Shown: positions 8,928-18,301, numbered from the stretch's first letter. The stretch: 64,000 bases of DNA from Bog-756 sp963699055 (GCA_963699055.1 CAVOTA010000001.1:124001-188000), one strand, 5' to 3'. The notes: generated by a model not told the origin, from the letters alone. Translations and numbers: made by a program.

Positions 8928-9839
8928 ATGACCGCCGATGACCGGTCCCCCCGGATGCACGAAGACGAGATCGTCGTGGATGACGGCACGGTCCGTTCCC
9001 TGCTCGAGGATCAGTTCCCCGACTGGGCCGACCTGCCACTGCTCAGGATGGCCGACTCCGGGACGGACAATGCCATCTACCGATTGGGCGACCACCTGGG
9101 GATGCGGCTCCCTCGGATCCCGTGGGCGGAAGCTCAGATCGAGAAGGAGTGTCGGTGGCTCCCCGAACTGGCGGGAGGGCTCCCGAACCCGGTGCCGGTT
9201 CCGGTGGGCGAAGGCCGTCCCGACCGGGGCTACCCGTTCTCCTGGCTCGTCTATCCCTGGTTGGAGGGGACGAGCCTGGACCGGGCGGCGGTCGACGACT
9301 GGGAGCGCATCGCAGAGGAACTGGCGGCGTTCGTCCTCGCACTCGAGCGGCAGGCCCCGGAGGGTGGACCACCTCCGACACGACGGGGCACGCCGATGGG
9401 GCAATTCGATGCGACCGTGCAGTGGGGCATCAGCCAGCTGGACGGCGTCATCGACGTCGACCGGGCACGGCAGATCTGGGGGAGCGCACGGGAGGCCGGG
9501 GACTGGACCGGCGAGCCGGTCTGGGTCCACGGCGATCTGCTCCCGGGGAACATCCTCGTCCACCAGGGCCGACTGGGCGGCATCATCGACTGGGGCGGTG
9601 CGGGGGTCGGCGATCCGGCTTGCGAGGCGATGGTGGCCTGGTCGCTTCCCCGGGCCGCACGCCGCGTCTATCGACGGTCGCTCGGGTTCGACGATGCCAC
9701 CTGGGCCCGTGCTCGGGCCTGGGTGGTCGAACAGGCGGTGTTCTACATTCCCTACTACGCCACGTCACTTCCGCTCGCCGTCGACCAGGCTGTCCGGAGA
9801 CTCGACGAAGCGCTGCACGGCGACGAGGGCGTGGGATGA
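8928..9839 (+). CDS. Aminoglycoside phosphotransferase (APH)-family kinase
   Basis: This 303-residue protein has the protein-kinase-like fold of the APH family. It transfers ATP phosphate to a small-molecule hydroxyl (aminoglycoside, homoserine, choline or other). The Brenner-type catalytic loop VHGDLLPGNILV and the metal-binding IIDWGGAGVGDP are both intact around residues 205-235, and the N-lobe has DNAIYRLGDHLGMRLPR. The family is broad and many members are not resistance enzymes, so no drug phenotype is implied. ATG at 8955 (MHEDEIVV) is an equally good start. The GNAT gene downstream is on the same strand, separated by about 150 bases. Confidence 0.85.
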   Translation: MTADDRSPRMHEDEIVVDDGTVRSLLEDQFPDWADLPLLRMADSGTDNAIYRLGDHLGMRLPRIPWAEAQIEKECRWLPELAGGLPNPVPVPVGEGRPDRGYPFSWLVYPWLEGTSLDRAAVDDWERIAEELAAFVLALERQAPEGGPPPTRRGTPMGQFDATVQWGISQLDGVIDVDRARQIWGSAREAGDWTGEPVWVHGDLLPGNILVHQGRLGGIIDWGGAGVGDPACEAMVAWSLPRAARRVYRRSLGFDDATWARARAWVVEQAVFYIPYYATSLPLAVDQAVRRLDEALHGDEGVG

Positions 9840-9993
9840 TCGCAGGTCGGGGTGCGGACGAGCGCGTGAGGCGCCTGGCCGTCCCCTCGGGGCCGTTCGG
9901 CCGATCTGACCCGTCGTTCGCCTGGGCGCACACCGGGGGCGAGTCCGGATCCGGGCGTCCGACGGCCCGTTCGTCGAGGGACCGGGCGAGCCC

Positions 9994-10608
9994 GTGAAGT
10001 GGTACAACCATCCGATGGAAGACGTCGAGGTTTGCTGGCTCTCCGGTGCCGATCAGATCGCACAGGCCGTCGGGGTGGCCGCGCGCTCCCTGCGTGACGG
10101 TCCGGACACGATGGCCGTGTCCGACGATCCGCTCGTCCGCCTGGAGATGCTCTACCGCACGTTCGCAGGCTCGCTCGGCGAGGCACGTGTCGCCGGGGTG
10201 CGACGTGGCGAGTGCGTGCTGGGCGTTGCTTCCGCTGTGGGGCCCGGACAGTGCGTGGCAACGATGCTGCCACCGGAGGTCCGGACGTTGGATGCACCCC
10301 CTCGAGGTGCCTCCGACATGGACCGCTTCCTGCACTTCGGATCGACACTCGCCGCACACGATCTGGAGGAGCCCCATTGGCACGTCGGGCCGGTCGGCGT
10401 GGAGCCGGGCTTCCAGTCGATGGGGTTCGGTGGGGCCGCGATGAGGCTGTTGTGTGACGAGTTCGACCAACACGGAAGGGTCTCGTGGTTGGAGACCGCC
10501 AAGCCGGAGAACGTGCGGTTCTACATCGGCCTCGGATTCGAGGTGGTCGCGGAATCGCCGATGTTGTCCTCGCACCTGTGGTTCATGCGCCGACAGCCCC
10601 GGCCGTAG
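9994..10608 (+). CDS. GNAT-family N-acetyltransferase
   Basis: This protein of about 204 residues ends in a recognisable GNAT core. HWHVGPVGVEPGFQSMGFG followed by GAAMRLLCDEF is the acetyl-CoA pyrophosphate loop (Q/R-x-x-G-x-G/A type), and ENVRFYIGLGFEVVAES is the last helix and strand. The family transfers acetyl from acetyl-CoA to an amine. The N-terminal half is less conserved and the acceptor is unknown. Start choices are GTG 9994, with a purine-rich stretch at 9975-9980 upstream, or ATG 10015. Confidence 0.8.
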   Translation: MKWYNHPMEDVEVCWLSGADQIAQAVGVAARSLRDGPDTMAVSDDPLVRLEMLYRTFAGSLGEARVAGVRRGECVLGVASAVGPGQCVATMLPPEVRTLDAPPRGASDMDRFLHFGSTLAAHDLEEPHWHVGPVGVEPGFQSMGFGGAAMRLLCDEFDQHGRVSWLETAKPENVRFYIGLGFEVVAESPMLSSHLWFMRRQPRP

Positions 10609-10745
10609 TACGAACGGCAGCCGTCCGACCGAATCGCAGGCGTCACGGGTCGCCGAGGTGCCCCGGTGCGGCTCGGCGACGTGGGCATGCCTCCGGGTGA
10701 TCCCGACGAGGGGGTGCTGCTCCTCCGGTGGCTCGGCCGGAAGGG

Positions 10746-12084
10746 TCAGGTGGCGTGCGCGGCCATCCGCGGGAGTTGCAGGTGGCCGGATCGCCTGAGC
10801 TGTGCGAGGTCCCCCTGCCGGACGGCGGGGAAGTCGTTGGCGGCCTGCACCGTCGGGCCACCGTTGGTGGCCATGTCGACGATCGGCCCGAGACCCAGGC
10901 CGACCCCACTGCCGTAGAACGGGGCGGTGCCGTAGTTGAACAGGCCCCCGTCGACCGCGGAGAACCAGTACCCACCGCCGTCCGGCATGGCCGCCATGGA
11001 GACGATGGGCTGGTTGAGCTGGATGTTGCCGGTGGAGCCGAAGAACCGTGCATCGCCGAAGGCGAAGACGCCACCATCGGAGGCGACCAGCCAGTAGCCG
11101 CGTCCGTCCGGGGTGGAGGCCATGCCGACGATCGGCTTGTTGAGCGTCAGGGAGCCGGTCGACCCGTAGAACCCGGCGTCACCGAAGGCGAAGATGCCCC
11201 CGTCGGAAGCCACCAGCCAGTACCCCTTGCCGTCCGCCGTCGCCGCCATGCCGACGATCGGCTTGTTGAGCCTCGAGCGCGCCGGTGGAGCCGTGGAAGG
11301 CTGCATCGCCGTAGGCGAAGATGCCGCCGTCCGAGGCCACCATCCAGTAGCCGCGCCCGTCCCCCGTCCTCGCCATGCCGACGATCGGCTGGTTGAGCGT
11401 CAGCGAACCCGCCGATCCGTAGAACGCGGCGTTGCCGTAGGAGAAGATGCCCCCGTCGGATGCGACCAGCCAGTACCCGCCGTTGTCGCCCGTCGGGGTG
11501 ATGGCGACGATCGGCTGGTTGAGCTGGAGGCTTCCCGCGTCGCCGAAGTACGCGGCGTCGCCGGCGTAGGCGACGTCACCGTACTGGTCGACCTGGTAGT
11601 AGCCGATCTCGCCGGATCCGGTCAGCTGCACCGTGGTGGGCGTGGTGTCGGCCGACCCCTGGATCGAGAGCACGGCCGAACGGTCGCCGAGCGCGCCGGG
11701 GTAGAAGTAGACGTCCATGTCGCAGGAGGACGCCGGCAGGAGTACGACGGTCGTGGTGCCGTTGCCCGGGCAGCTCGACTCGGGGACCACCAGGTAGTCG
11801 TCCTGCCCTGGTCCCGAGAACGTCAGGGCGTCGCCCGACAGGTCGATGGTGTCGGTGACACCGGCATCGTTGGTGATGCTGAAGGTCTCGGGCCCGTTGT
11901 AGGTGCCCAGCGGCGGGGCGCCCAGGTCCAGGCTGTCGGGTGACGCCGCCAGCGCGGACGGACGGAGCGGACTCGCACCCGCGCTCCCACCCGAGCCGAC
12001 GACGAGGACGCTCGCCGCGGCCAGCAGTCCACACATCAACGTGGCGACGACGCGCTTCGTCCCGTGATCGGTTGCCATCTTCAT
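10746..12084 (-). pseudogene. Secreted protein with 'GYWLVASDGGIFAFGDA' repeats, split by a frameshift
   Basis: The ATG at 12084 opens a signal peptide (KRVVATLMCGLLAAASVLVV … AGASP). A beta-sandwich-like domain follows, with paired Cys (VVPESSCPG; PASSCDMDVY), and then repeats of about 39 residues: LNQPIVGMA.T.DGRGYW(L/M)VASDGGIF.YGDA.F.GS(T/A)GSLT. Six repeat units are present, but after FHGSTGAL, near 11271-11276, the reading continues one frame over: one extra base (CTCGAGG where repeat logic expects CTCAGG) moves the remaining units into another frame, open to 10746. The first frame alone runs on as a nonsense tail to 11179. This is either a disabled gene, a sequencing error, or slippage within a repeat gene. 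Such repeats form beta-propeller-like, surface or secreted proteins; the function is unknown. Confidence 0.8.
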
Positions 12085-12313
12085 CCCGCCGTTCTCCGGT
12101 GGCGGCTCCACCGGGTGGCCGAATCGTAGCGGGGTCGGAGCACCGGGATCGGGTTGACCGACGGTAATTTGCAACAGCGATTGCATCCGGCGGCATGCCG
12201 GTACCGTGCGATCGTGGCGACCGGAGCTCGTCGTCCCCGCGGCACGGCGTCGCCGGTGGGGCCGCAGGTCGGTGGGGCCACCGTGTCCGGAGGGGCCCCA
12301 CCCCAGGGGAAGG

Positions 12314-13717
12314 TCAGTTCACCACGAACCAGGCGATCGTGGCCTTCTTGCCGGCGGGGACCGCCTCGGACAGGTAGATCTTGAACGAGCCGGCGGAGAC
12401 GTTCGGGACGACGGCTTCGACGTAGACGCCCTTGAGGTAGTTCTGCAGTGTGGCGAGCACCAGGCTCTGCGTGGTCAGCGGTGCCACGCCGGTGACCACC
12501 ACGAAGGTCTGGGTGGCGGTTGCGGTCGCCACACCGCTGCGTTCGAAGGCGGCGACACCCTGGACGTAGAGCGCTTTGCCGGAGTTGCTCAAGGCGTAGA
12601 CGCCGGTGCCGGACTCGGAGTCCCCGTAGAGTCCGGTGCCGGCAGTGCTCGTCCCGCGGGTGCCGATGGCGCCGTCGACGGAGCCGTCCTGGCCGACCAC
12701 CCCGTACCCGAGTCCCGAGACCACGCCGAAGACGCCGGTACCGGTCTGGCTCTGCCCGGTCACTCCGGCCGCTCCACCCGGACTGGCGTCGTACCCGAGG
12801 ACCCCGGCCGACCCGCTTCCGGTCAACAGTCCACTGACGCCGGCGGCGCCTCCCACGTCGGCGGACGACGTCCCCGACACCCCGCTCCCCGAGCTGGACA
12901 GTCCCAGCACCCCGTCGGCGACGTCGCTGTCGCCCACGACACCGGCGACGGTGCTGCCGAGCAGGCCACTGGGTCCACCCGACACGCCCGACACGCCGGT
13001 GTTCTCGTCCGACGACCCCGACACCCCGGCCGATCCCGAGCTCGCTCCGGATTCGTCGATGCCCAACACACCCGCCGCGGCGTCGGCCGACGACACGCCT
13101 CGTACACCGGCCGCCGTCGACGAGATGCCGTACACCCCGGCGGTCGGGAGACCCAGCTCGTTCGGCGGAGCACTCGACAGGCCGAGCACTCCGGAGGTCT
13201 GGTCGGAGTCACCGACGACCGCACCGGACACGATGGAGAGGAGTCCGCTCCCGGTGGGGGACGTCCCGAGGACCGGGTAGCCGTTCGTGGACTTCCCGAA
13301 GACCCCGTGGCCCCCGTTCGGACTGGTGTCGATGCCCGCCACGCCGCTCTGGCCGTTGGCCGACGACGTCCCCTCCACGCCGGTCCCGCCGGTCGAGGCC
13401 CCGAGGACACCGGTACCGTTGGTCGCCGACGCCCGGACGCCGTGCGAGCCCGAGTCGCCCGTCGTGTTCGCCTGGATGCCGTCCCCGGCCGTGGTGTTGA
13501 TCACCGTCGAGAGGGTGGCCGAGTTCACGTCCCCCAGCTCCACCGGGCTGCCGTTGGCCGCAGCGGCGGGTGTGGCCGCGGCCACCAGGCCGGCGGCGCC
13601 ACCTACTCCGGCGGCAGCACCCAGCAGGAGGGCCCGTCTGCCCAGCCGTCCCGTGGGACCGCCGCTGCCGTGGTCGGTGCCCTCCGTCGGCCCGTCGTCC
13701 GTCGTGGTCGAACCCAT
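12314..13717 (-). CDS. Tat-exported glycine-rich repeat protein of unknown function
   Basis: This 467-residue protein has a twin-arginine-type leader near residues 27-60 (GRLGRRALLLGAAAGVGGAA…ATPAAAA), so it is probably exported folded by Tat. Most of the mature part, about residues 75-380, is a run of short G-V-x-G units (GTGVLGAS, GTGVEGTS, GHGVFGKS, GVYGISS, GVSGVSGG) spaced about 10-14 residues apart, as expected for a beta-helix or stacked-turn fold. A distinct C-terminal domain (QTFVVVTGVAPL … AGSFKIYLSEAVPAGKKATIAWFVV) looks like a compact beta domain. The ATG at 13717 follows GAAGGCGG. The neighbouring frameshifted repeat protein lies downstream in the same direction, so both may belong to one surface-protein locus. 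Confidence 0.8.
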   Translation of the reverse strand: MGSTTTDDGPTEGTDHGSGGPTGRLGRRALLLGAAAGVGGAAGLVAAATPAAAANGSPVELGDVNSATLSTVINTTAGDGIQANTTGDSGSHGVRASATNGTGVLGASTGGTGVEGTSSANGQSGVAGIDTSPNGGHGVFGKSTNGYPVLGTSPTGSGLLSIVSGAVVGDSDQTSGVLGLSSAPPNELGLPTAGVYGISSTAAGVRGVSSADAAAGVLGIDESGASSGSAGVSGSSDENTGVSGVSGGPSGLLGSTVAGVVGDSDVADGVLGLSSSGSGVSGTSSADVGGAAGVSGLLTGSGSAGVLGYDASPGGAAGVTGQSQTGTGVFGVVSGLGYGVVGQDGSVDGAIGTRGTSTAGTGLYGDSESGTGVYALSNSGKALYVQGVAAFERSGVATATATQTFVVVTGVAPLTTQSLVLATLQNYLKGVYVEAVVPNVSAGSFKIYLSEAVPAGKKATIAWFVVN

Positions 13718-13874
13718 GTGATCGCCGCCTTCCCGTGCCGATGTCGCACATCGCCGCCGGTCCGCGGCCGTTGCCGTGACGATCGCGCCGGGTGGTGGGG
13801 CTGTCAACCGGCTCCGTTCCGGGCGGTGGCATCCCCGTGTCGGCCTCCGGCTGCGCACCCCGGGGGTGACCCGT

Positions 13875-14606
13875 TCAGGGGTGGGCGGTGCGACGCGTGC
13901 GGTCGAACGCACCGAGGGACGGCTCGGCCAGCCGGGCGGCCGTGAGGAAGTCGCGGTGGATGGCGTCGTTGAGCGCCGCGAACGACGTCGCACGGTCGAG
14001 GTGGTGGAAGGCCGACTGCACCCGGACCTCGACGAGGCCGGCGATCACGAACGTGGCGAACCGCACCTCGGGGTCGGCCGGATCGGCGCCGGCCCGTTCC
14101 GCCAGGGCGGCGGACACCTCGTCGATGAAGCGCGGCAGATCGGCGAAACGCGCCGCCACGAGTGTCGGCGAACCCACGGCGGTGTCGCGGAAGCGGCGCA
14201 TCAGGTGCAGCTGGGTGGCGTCGTCCAGGGCCTGCAGTCGCACCGGGTGGATCTCGCCGGCGATCGAGTCCACGGCGACGTCGATCAGGGGGGTGTCCCT
14301 CCGCTCCCGCACGGCATCGGCCACCGCCACGATCATGGGCTCGGTGCGATCGAAGAACATCGACTCCTTGGTGGCGAAGTAGTTGAACACCGTCTGCTCG
14401 GCGACGTCGGAGGCGGCGGCGACCTGGGCCACGGTCACGTTGTCGAACCCGTGGACCAGGAACATGGCGGTCGCCACGTCGGAGATCCGCTGGCGGACCT
14501 GCCGTTTCTTTCGTTCGCGCAGGCCTTCGTCGGAGTCGGGGGTCCCGCCGGCGTGTGCGCCCTCGAAGAGCCGGAGGATCGCATCCACGTCGAGGTCGTC
14601 GTCCAT
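13875..14606 (-). CDS. TetR-family transcriptional regulator
   Basis: This 243-residue protein has an N-terminal TetR-type HTH around residues 35-82: RQRISDVATAMFLVHGFDN leads into the recognition unit VAQVAAASDVAEQTVFNYFATKESMF. The rest is a variable helical ligand-binding domain. It is transcribed away from a DrrAB-type exporter, with only 70 bases between the start codons. This is the usual arrangement for a repressor of a drug or lipid efflux pump that also represses itself. The effector is unknown. Confidence 0.9.
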   Translation of the reverse strand: MDDDLDVDAILRLFEGAHAGGTPDSDEGLRERKKRQVRQRISDVATAMFLVHGFDNVTVAQVAAASDVAEQTVFNYFATKESMFFDRTEPMIVAVADAVRERRDTPLIDVAVDSIAGEIHPVRLQALDDATQLHLMRRFRDTAVGSPTLVAARFADLPRFIDEVSAALAERAGADPADPEVRFATFVIAGLVEVRVQSAFHHLDRATSFAALNDAIHRDFLTAARLAEPSLGAFDRTRRTAHP

Positions 14607-14618
14607 GCGGGTCCAGTG

Positions 14619-14674
14619 TAGACAAAAACGTGGAGTGGTACTAGAGTTAGAGCAACCAGAAGTTTGGAGTGGCA
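14619..14674 (+). promoter_or_regulatory. Promoter and direct repeats between TetR and ABC exporter genes
   Basis: TAGACA (14619-14624), a 17-base spacer and TAGAGT (14642-14647) make a plausible promoter for the exporter. Two direct repeats TGGAGTGGTA (14631-14640) and TGGAGTGGCA (14665-14674), 34 bases apart, flank the -10 region and are candidate TetR contact sites. The second overlaps the ribosome site GGAG (14666-14669), which lies seven bases before the ATG at 14677. Confidence 0.5.
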
Positions 14675-14676
14675 AT

Positions 14677-15708
14677 ATGTTCACGGGCATCCACCGGACC
14701 GGGCGACCGATCACCTGCGCCACGGCAGGCGGTCCCGACACCGCGGCGGTCGAAGCGCGGGGCCTGACGAAGCACTTCGGCGCGGCGTGCGCCGTGGACG
14801 GCATCGACCTCACCGTCGGGCAGGGCGAGATCTTCGGCGTGCTCGGCCCGAACGGAGCCGGCAAGACGACCATGCTCAACATGCTGGCGACGCTGCTGCC
14901 GATCGACGGCGGCCAGGCGAGGATCTTCGGGCACGACGTCCGTGCCGAGGGCCATGCGGTGCGGCAGCTGATCGGTGTCACCGGCCAGTTCGCGTCCGTC
15001 GACGAGGACCTGACGGGCGCGGAGAACCTGTGGATGTTCGGCCGCCTGCAGGGCCTTCCCTCCAGACGGGCCCGCACCGTCGCCGACGACCTGCTCGCCC
15101 AATTCGACCTCACGGCGGCCGCACGCCGGCCGATCTCCCAGTTCTCCGGTGGGATGCGCCGCCGCCTCGACCTCGCCGCCAGCCTCATCACCCGACCCGC
15201 ACTGCTCTTCCTCGACGAGCCCACCACCGGTCTCGACCCCAGGAACCGCAACCAGATGTGGGACACGATCCGCGACCTGGTCGCCGAGGGGTCGACGGTC
15301 CTGCTCACCACCCAGTACCTCGACGAGGCGGACGCGCTGGCCGGCCGGATCGCCGTGATCGACCACGGGCGGAAGGTCGCCGAGGGGACCCCCGACGAGC
15401 TCAAGACCCAGATCGGCACCTCGAGCCTGCGGGTCCGGATGGCCGGGAGCGCCGACACGTCGGCAGCCCTGGCCCTGGCGGGGGAGGTGACCGGCGACAC
15501 CCCGGTCGTCGCGGCGAACGGCTCGGGGTTCAGCGTCCCCCTGCGCGATGCCAATCAGGCCGCCGACGTCCTCGTCGCCCTCCGGAACCACCGCCTCGAC
15601 ATCGCCGACGCCACCGTCGAGCAGCCGACCCTCGACGAGGTGTTCCTGGCGCTGACCGGCCACACCCGTGAGACGCCCGACGCGGGAACCGGGGCGCGTG
15701 CATCATGA
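14677..15708 (+). CDS. DrrA-type ABC transporter ATP-binding protein
   Basis: This 343-residue protein of the DrrA/daunorubicin-exporter subfamily powers efflux with ATP. Walker A is GPNGAGKT near residue 65, then the Q-loop VTGQFASVDEDLTG, signature ISQFSGGMRRRLD, Walker B LLFLDEPTTGLD, and the switch region TTQYLDEADAL, where a Gln replaces His of the usual H-loop as is typical for DrrA-like proteins. The C-terminal extension of about 90 residues (…VEQPTLDEVFLALTG) is also typical of this subfamily. It overlaps the permease gene by four bases (ATGA). Confidence 0.93.
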   Translation: MFTGIHRTGRPITCATAGGPDTAAVEARGLTKHFGAACAVDGIDLTVGQGEIFGVLGPNGAGKTTMLNMLATLLPIDGGQARIFGHDVRAEGHAVRQLIGVTGQFASVDEDLTGAENLWMFGRLQGLPSRRARTVADDLLAQFDLTAAARRPISQFSGGMRRRLDLAASLITRPALLFLDEPTTGLDPRNRNQMWDTIRDLVAEGSTVLLTTQYLDEADALAGRIAVIDHGRKVAEGTPDELKTQIGTSSLRVRMAGSADTSAALALAGEVTGDTPVVAANGSGFSVPLRDANQAADVLVALRNHRLDIADATVEQPTLDEVFLALTGHTRETPDAGTGARAS

Positions 15709-16535
15709 CGACGACCGACGCCCACCCGACCGTCGCACCCCGTCCCGCCGACCGACCCGTCGGCGCCTCGGTGCCCGTGCGCGACGCCGTCAGCCAGACG
15801 CTGACCCTGGCCTGGCGCGCCCTCGTCAAGATGCGCCGGAACCCCGAACAACTCGTGGACGTCACCGCCATGCCGGTGCTGTTCACCGTGATGTTCGGCC
15901 TCATGTTCGGCGGGGCCGTCTCCGGCAGCACCGCCCAGTACCTCCCGACCCTCATCCCGGGCATCATCGTCATGACCACGGTCACCGCGTGCGTGGGCGC
16001 CGGCATCCAGCTCCGCGAGGACATGGACAAGGGGGTGTTCGACCGGTTCCGGTCGCTGCCCATCGCCCGGTTCGCACCGCTGGCCGGACCGATGACCGCC
16101 GACCTCGCCCGCTACGCCATCGCGGCCTCGGTCACCCTCACCGTGGGAGTCGTCATGGGCTACCGCCCCGGTGGAGGTGTCCCCGGGGTGCTCGCCGGGG
16201 TGGTGCTCGCCGTCGTCACCGGCTGGTCGATCGCCTGGATCTTCCTGTGGATGGGCACGCGGGCCAGGAGCGTCGGTGCCGTCCAGGGTCTGTCCATGAT
16301 GGTCATGTTCCCGTTGGCCTACCTGTCCAACGCGTTCGTCCCCGTCGACACCCTCCCCGGATGGCTGCAGGCCGTCACGCGGGTGAACCCCGTCTCCCAC
16401 GTCGTCTCGGCCCTCCGCGACCTGATGAACGACGGTGCCGTGACCGTTCAGGTCGGATGGGCACTCCTCGGATGCGCCACCGTGGCGGCGATCTTCGTCC
16501 CGCTCGCCGTCCGTTCGTACTCCCGACGGGTCTGA
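15705..16535 (+). CDS. DrrB-type ABC-2 transporter permease
   Basis: This 276-residue ABC-2 type membrane component has about six helices, beginning at VTAMPVLFTVMFGLMFGG. It contains the cytoplasmic EDMDKGVFDRFRSLPIAR motif, which couples to the ATPase, and the conserved VNPVSHVVSALRDLM near the C-terminus. Together with the ATPase it forms an exporter for a hydrophobic compound; drug or lipid cannot be decided. Its start overlaps the ATPase stop, so stoichiometric co-translation is likely, under control of the divergent TetR. Confidence 0.93.
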   Translation: MTTTDAHPTVAPRPADRPVGASVPVRDAVSQTLTLAWRALVKMRRNPEQLVDVTAMPVLFTVMFGLMFGGAVSGSTAQYLPTLIPGIIVMTTVTACVGAGIQLREDMDKGVFDRFRSLPIARFAPLAGPMTADLARYAIAASVTLTVGVVMGYRPGGGVPGVLAGVVLAVVTGWSIAWIFLWMGTRARSVGAVQGLSMMVMFPLAYLSNAFVPVDTLPGWLQAVTRVNPVSHVVSALRDLMNDGAVTVQVGWALLGCATVAAIFVPLAVRSYSRRV

Positions 16536-16666
16536 CGGGCACGGCGGGGCCGGGTCCCGGACGACCACCGGAGCGGGTGCCGACGGTCCCGCCCGCCGGT
16601 TTGCTAAGAACGGGGTCGGCAGGTACCGAAGGAGCCCCCATCACCTCGTCCACATCTACGCGCCGC

Positions 16667-18301
16667 ATGACCCGGGTCCGCTGGACCGGGATCGGCGTGG
16701 GCCTCGTGCTCGTGCTCGGGACCGTCGCCGTCGTGGTGCGGACAGGCAGCCAGGCGTCGCCGTCGACCACCGCACCCCGGCACCACGCCCGCGCCCCGAC
16801 CGCCACCTTCGCGGGCGCCGACGGCGTGGAGGCCCGTTGGGTCGTCGCCGAGAACAAGCGGCCCGGTACCGCCTCGTGGCGGATCCCGGCGGGCACCCCG
16901 GCGAACCAGATCATGGGCTTCGCCGGCCTGAACTACGCCGCCGTGGGCCAGTCGGTGGCGCTCTACGTCACCACGCCCTCGCCGACCTTCGTGGTGACCG
17001 CCTTCCGCATGGGGTGGTACGGGGGACTGGGTGCCCGGGCCGTGTGGACCTCGGCGCCGGTGCGCGGCACCGTTCAGCCGGCCTGCCCGCTCACCACCGG
17101 CGTCAACATGGTCTCCTGCGCCAACTGGACGACTTCGCTCACGGTGCCGATCACTGCGGCGTTCGTCCAGGGTGACTACCTCCTGAAGCTCACCGGCAGC
17201 GGGGGACAGCAGGGATACATCCCGCTGACGGTGTGGGACCCGGTCAGCACCTCGGCCTACCTGGTGGTCAACCGGACGTTCACCGAGGTCGGGTGGAACA
17301 CCTTCGGCGGCTACTCCTTCTACCAGGGCACCGGGCCGTGCCCGGCCGGTTCGTCGAGCTACCCGGTCTGCAACCGGGCGAGGGTGCTGTCGATGGACCG
17401 GCCCTACGATTCGGGCTACGGGGCCTCGGACTACCTGAGCAACGAGTACCCGCTGGTCGAGTACTGCGAGGAGCACGGCCTCGACGTCACCTACGTGACC
17501 GACGTCACGCTGACCGAGCACCCGACGATCGCGCTCGACCACCGGGCGATCCTGTCGCTCGGACACGACGAGACCTGGTCCTACGAGGAGCGCCACGCCG
17601 TGGTCGACGCCAAGGCCCAGGGGGTCAACGTGGTGTTCTTCGGGGCGGCCGCCGTGCTGCGCCACGTCCGGCTCGAGGCGTCGCCCCTCGGTCCCGACCG
17701 GCTGGTGGTCGACTACCGGGACTCGGCGGCCGACCCGCTCGGTGCTGCCGGGGACCCGACGCAGGTCACGGGTAACACCTTCGGGTCACCCCCGACCGAC
17801 CTCCCTCCCGAGTCGCTCACCGGCGAGCTCTACAGCGGGTACCTGAAGGGGGCGGCGAACGTCCCCTTCGTGGTCTACGACGCCTCCGCCTGGGTCTTCG
17901 ACGGCACCGGCCTGCGGGCCGGCGCCCGGCTCCCCGGGGTGGTGGTGTCCGACATCGACCACCTCAGTGTCGGACCGGAGATGCCCAAGGACCTCCAGGT
18001 CCTCGGCCACTCGCCCGTCCCGCTCGCCCTCGCCTACACCAACGAGGGCACCTGGGCGGGGTCGACCTACTCGGACATGACGTACTACACGGACCCGACC
18101 AGCCGGGCAGGGGTGCTCGACACCGGGACGGTCAACTGGATCTACGCCATGACCCCGTGCGGCGCGTCCGCGCCCGGGTGCCCGGCGGCCCAGGTCCGGG
18201 AGATCACCGGCAACATCCTGCGCCTGTTCGGCCAGGGACCGGCCGGGATCACGACACCGTCGGTGCCGAACTGGTGGACGCTGACGCCACCCGGGTCCTG
18301 A
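16667..18301 (+). CDS. Exported N,N-dimethylformamidase beta-subunit-like protein
   Basis: This 544-residue protein has an N-terminal membrane or signal segment (TGIGVGLVLVLGTVAVVV) and then a domain like the C-terminal part of the N,N-dimethylformamidase large subunit. Recognisable blocks are MGWYGGLGARAVW, NTFGGYSFYQG, SMDRPYDSGYG, EYCEEHGLDVTYVTDVTL, and ILSLGHDETWSYEERHAV followed by GVNVVFFGAA. In this family these blocks form a glutamine-amidotransferase-like fold. Here it is a secreted, probably cell-surface version whose enzymatic activity is unproven. Start is uncertain: ATG 16667 has no ribosome site, whereas AAGGAG at 16629-16634 sits ideally before an in-frame ATC at 16640. Confidence 0.75.
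   Translation: MTRVRWTGIGVGLVLVLGTVAVVVRTGSQASPSTTAPRHHARAPTATFAGADGVEARWVVAENKRPGTASWRIPAGTPANQIMGFAGLNYAAVGQSVALYVTTPSPTFVVTAFRMGWYGGLGARAVWTSAPVRGTVQPACPLTTGVNMVSCANWTTSLTVPITAAFVQGDYLLKLTGSGGQQGYIPLTVWDPVSTSAYLVVNRTFTEVGWNTFGGYSFYQGTGPCPAGSSSYPVCNRARVLSMDRPYDSGYGASDYLSNEYPLVEYCEEHGLDVTYVTDVTLTEHPTIALDHRAILSLGHDETWSYEERHAVVDAKAQGVNVVFFGAAAVLRHVRLEASPLGPDRLVVDYRDSAADPLGAAGDPTQVTGNTFGSPPTDLPPESLTGELYSGYLKGAANVPFVVYDASAWVFDGTGLRAGARLPGVVVSDIDHLSVGPEMPKDLQVLGHSPVPLALAYTNEGTWAGSTYSDMTYYTDPTSRAGVLDTGTVNWIYAMTPCGASAPGCPAAQVREITGNILRLFGQGPAGITTPSVPNWWTLTPPGS

Noticed and set aside
10643..11077. Open frame on the minus strand rich in Ser/Pro within the repeat gene
   Set aside because: It is a frame-shifted reading of the repeat units, explained by the real repeat-protein frame.
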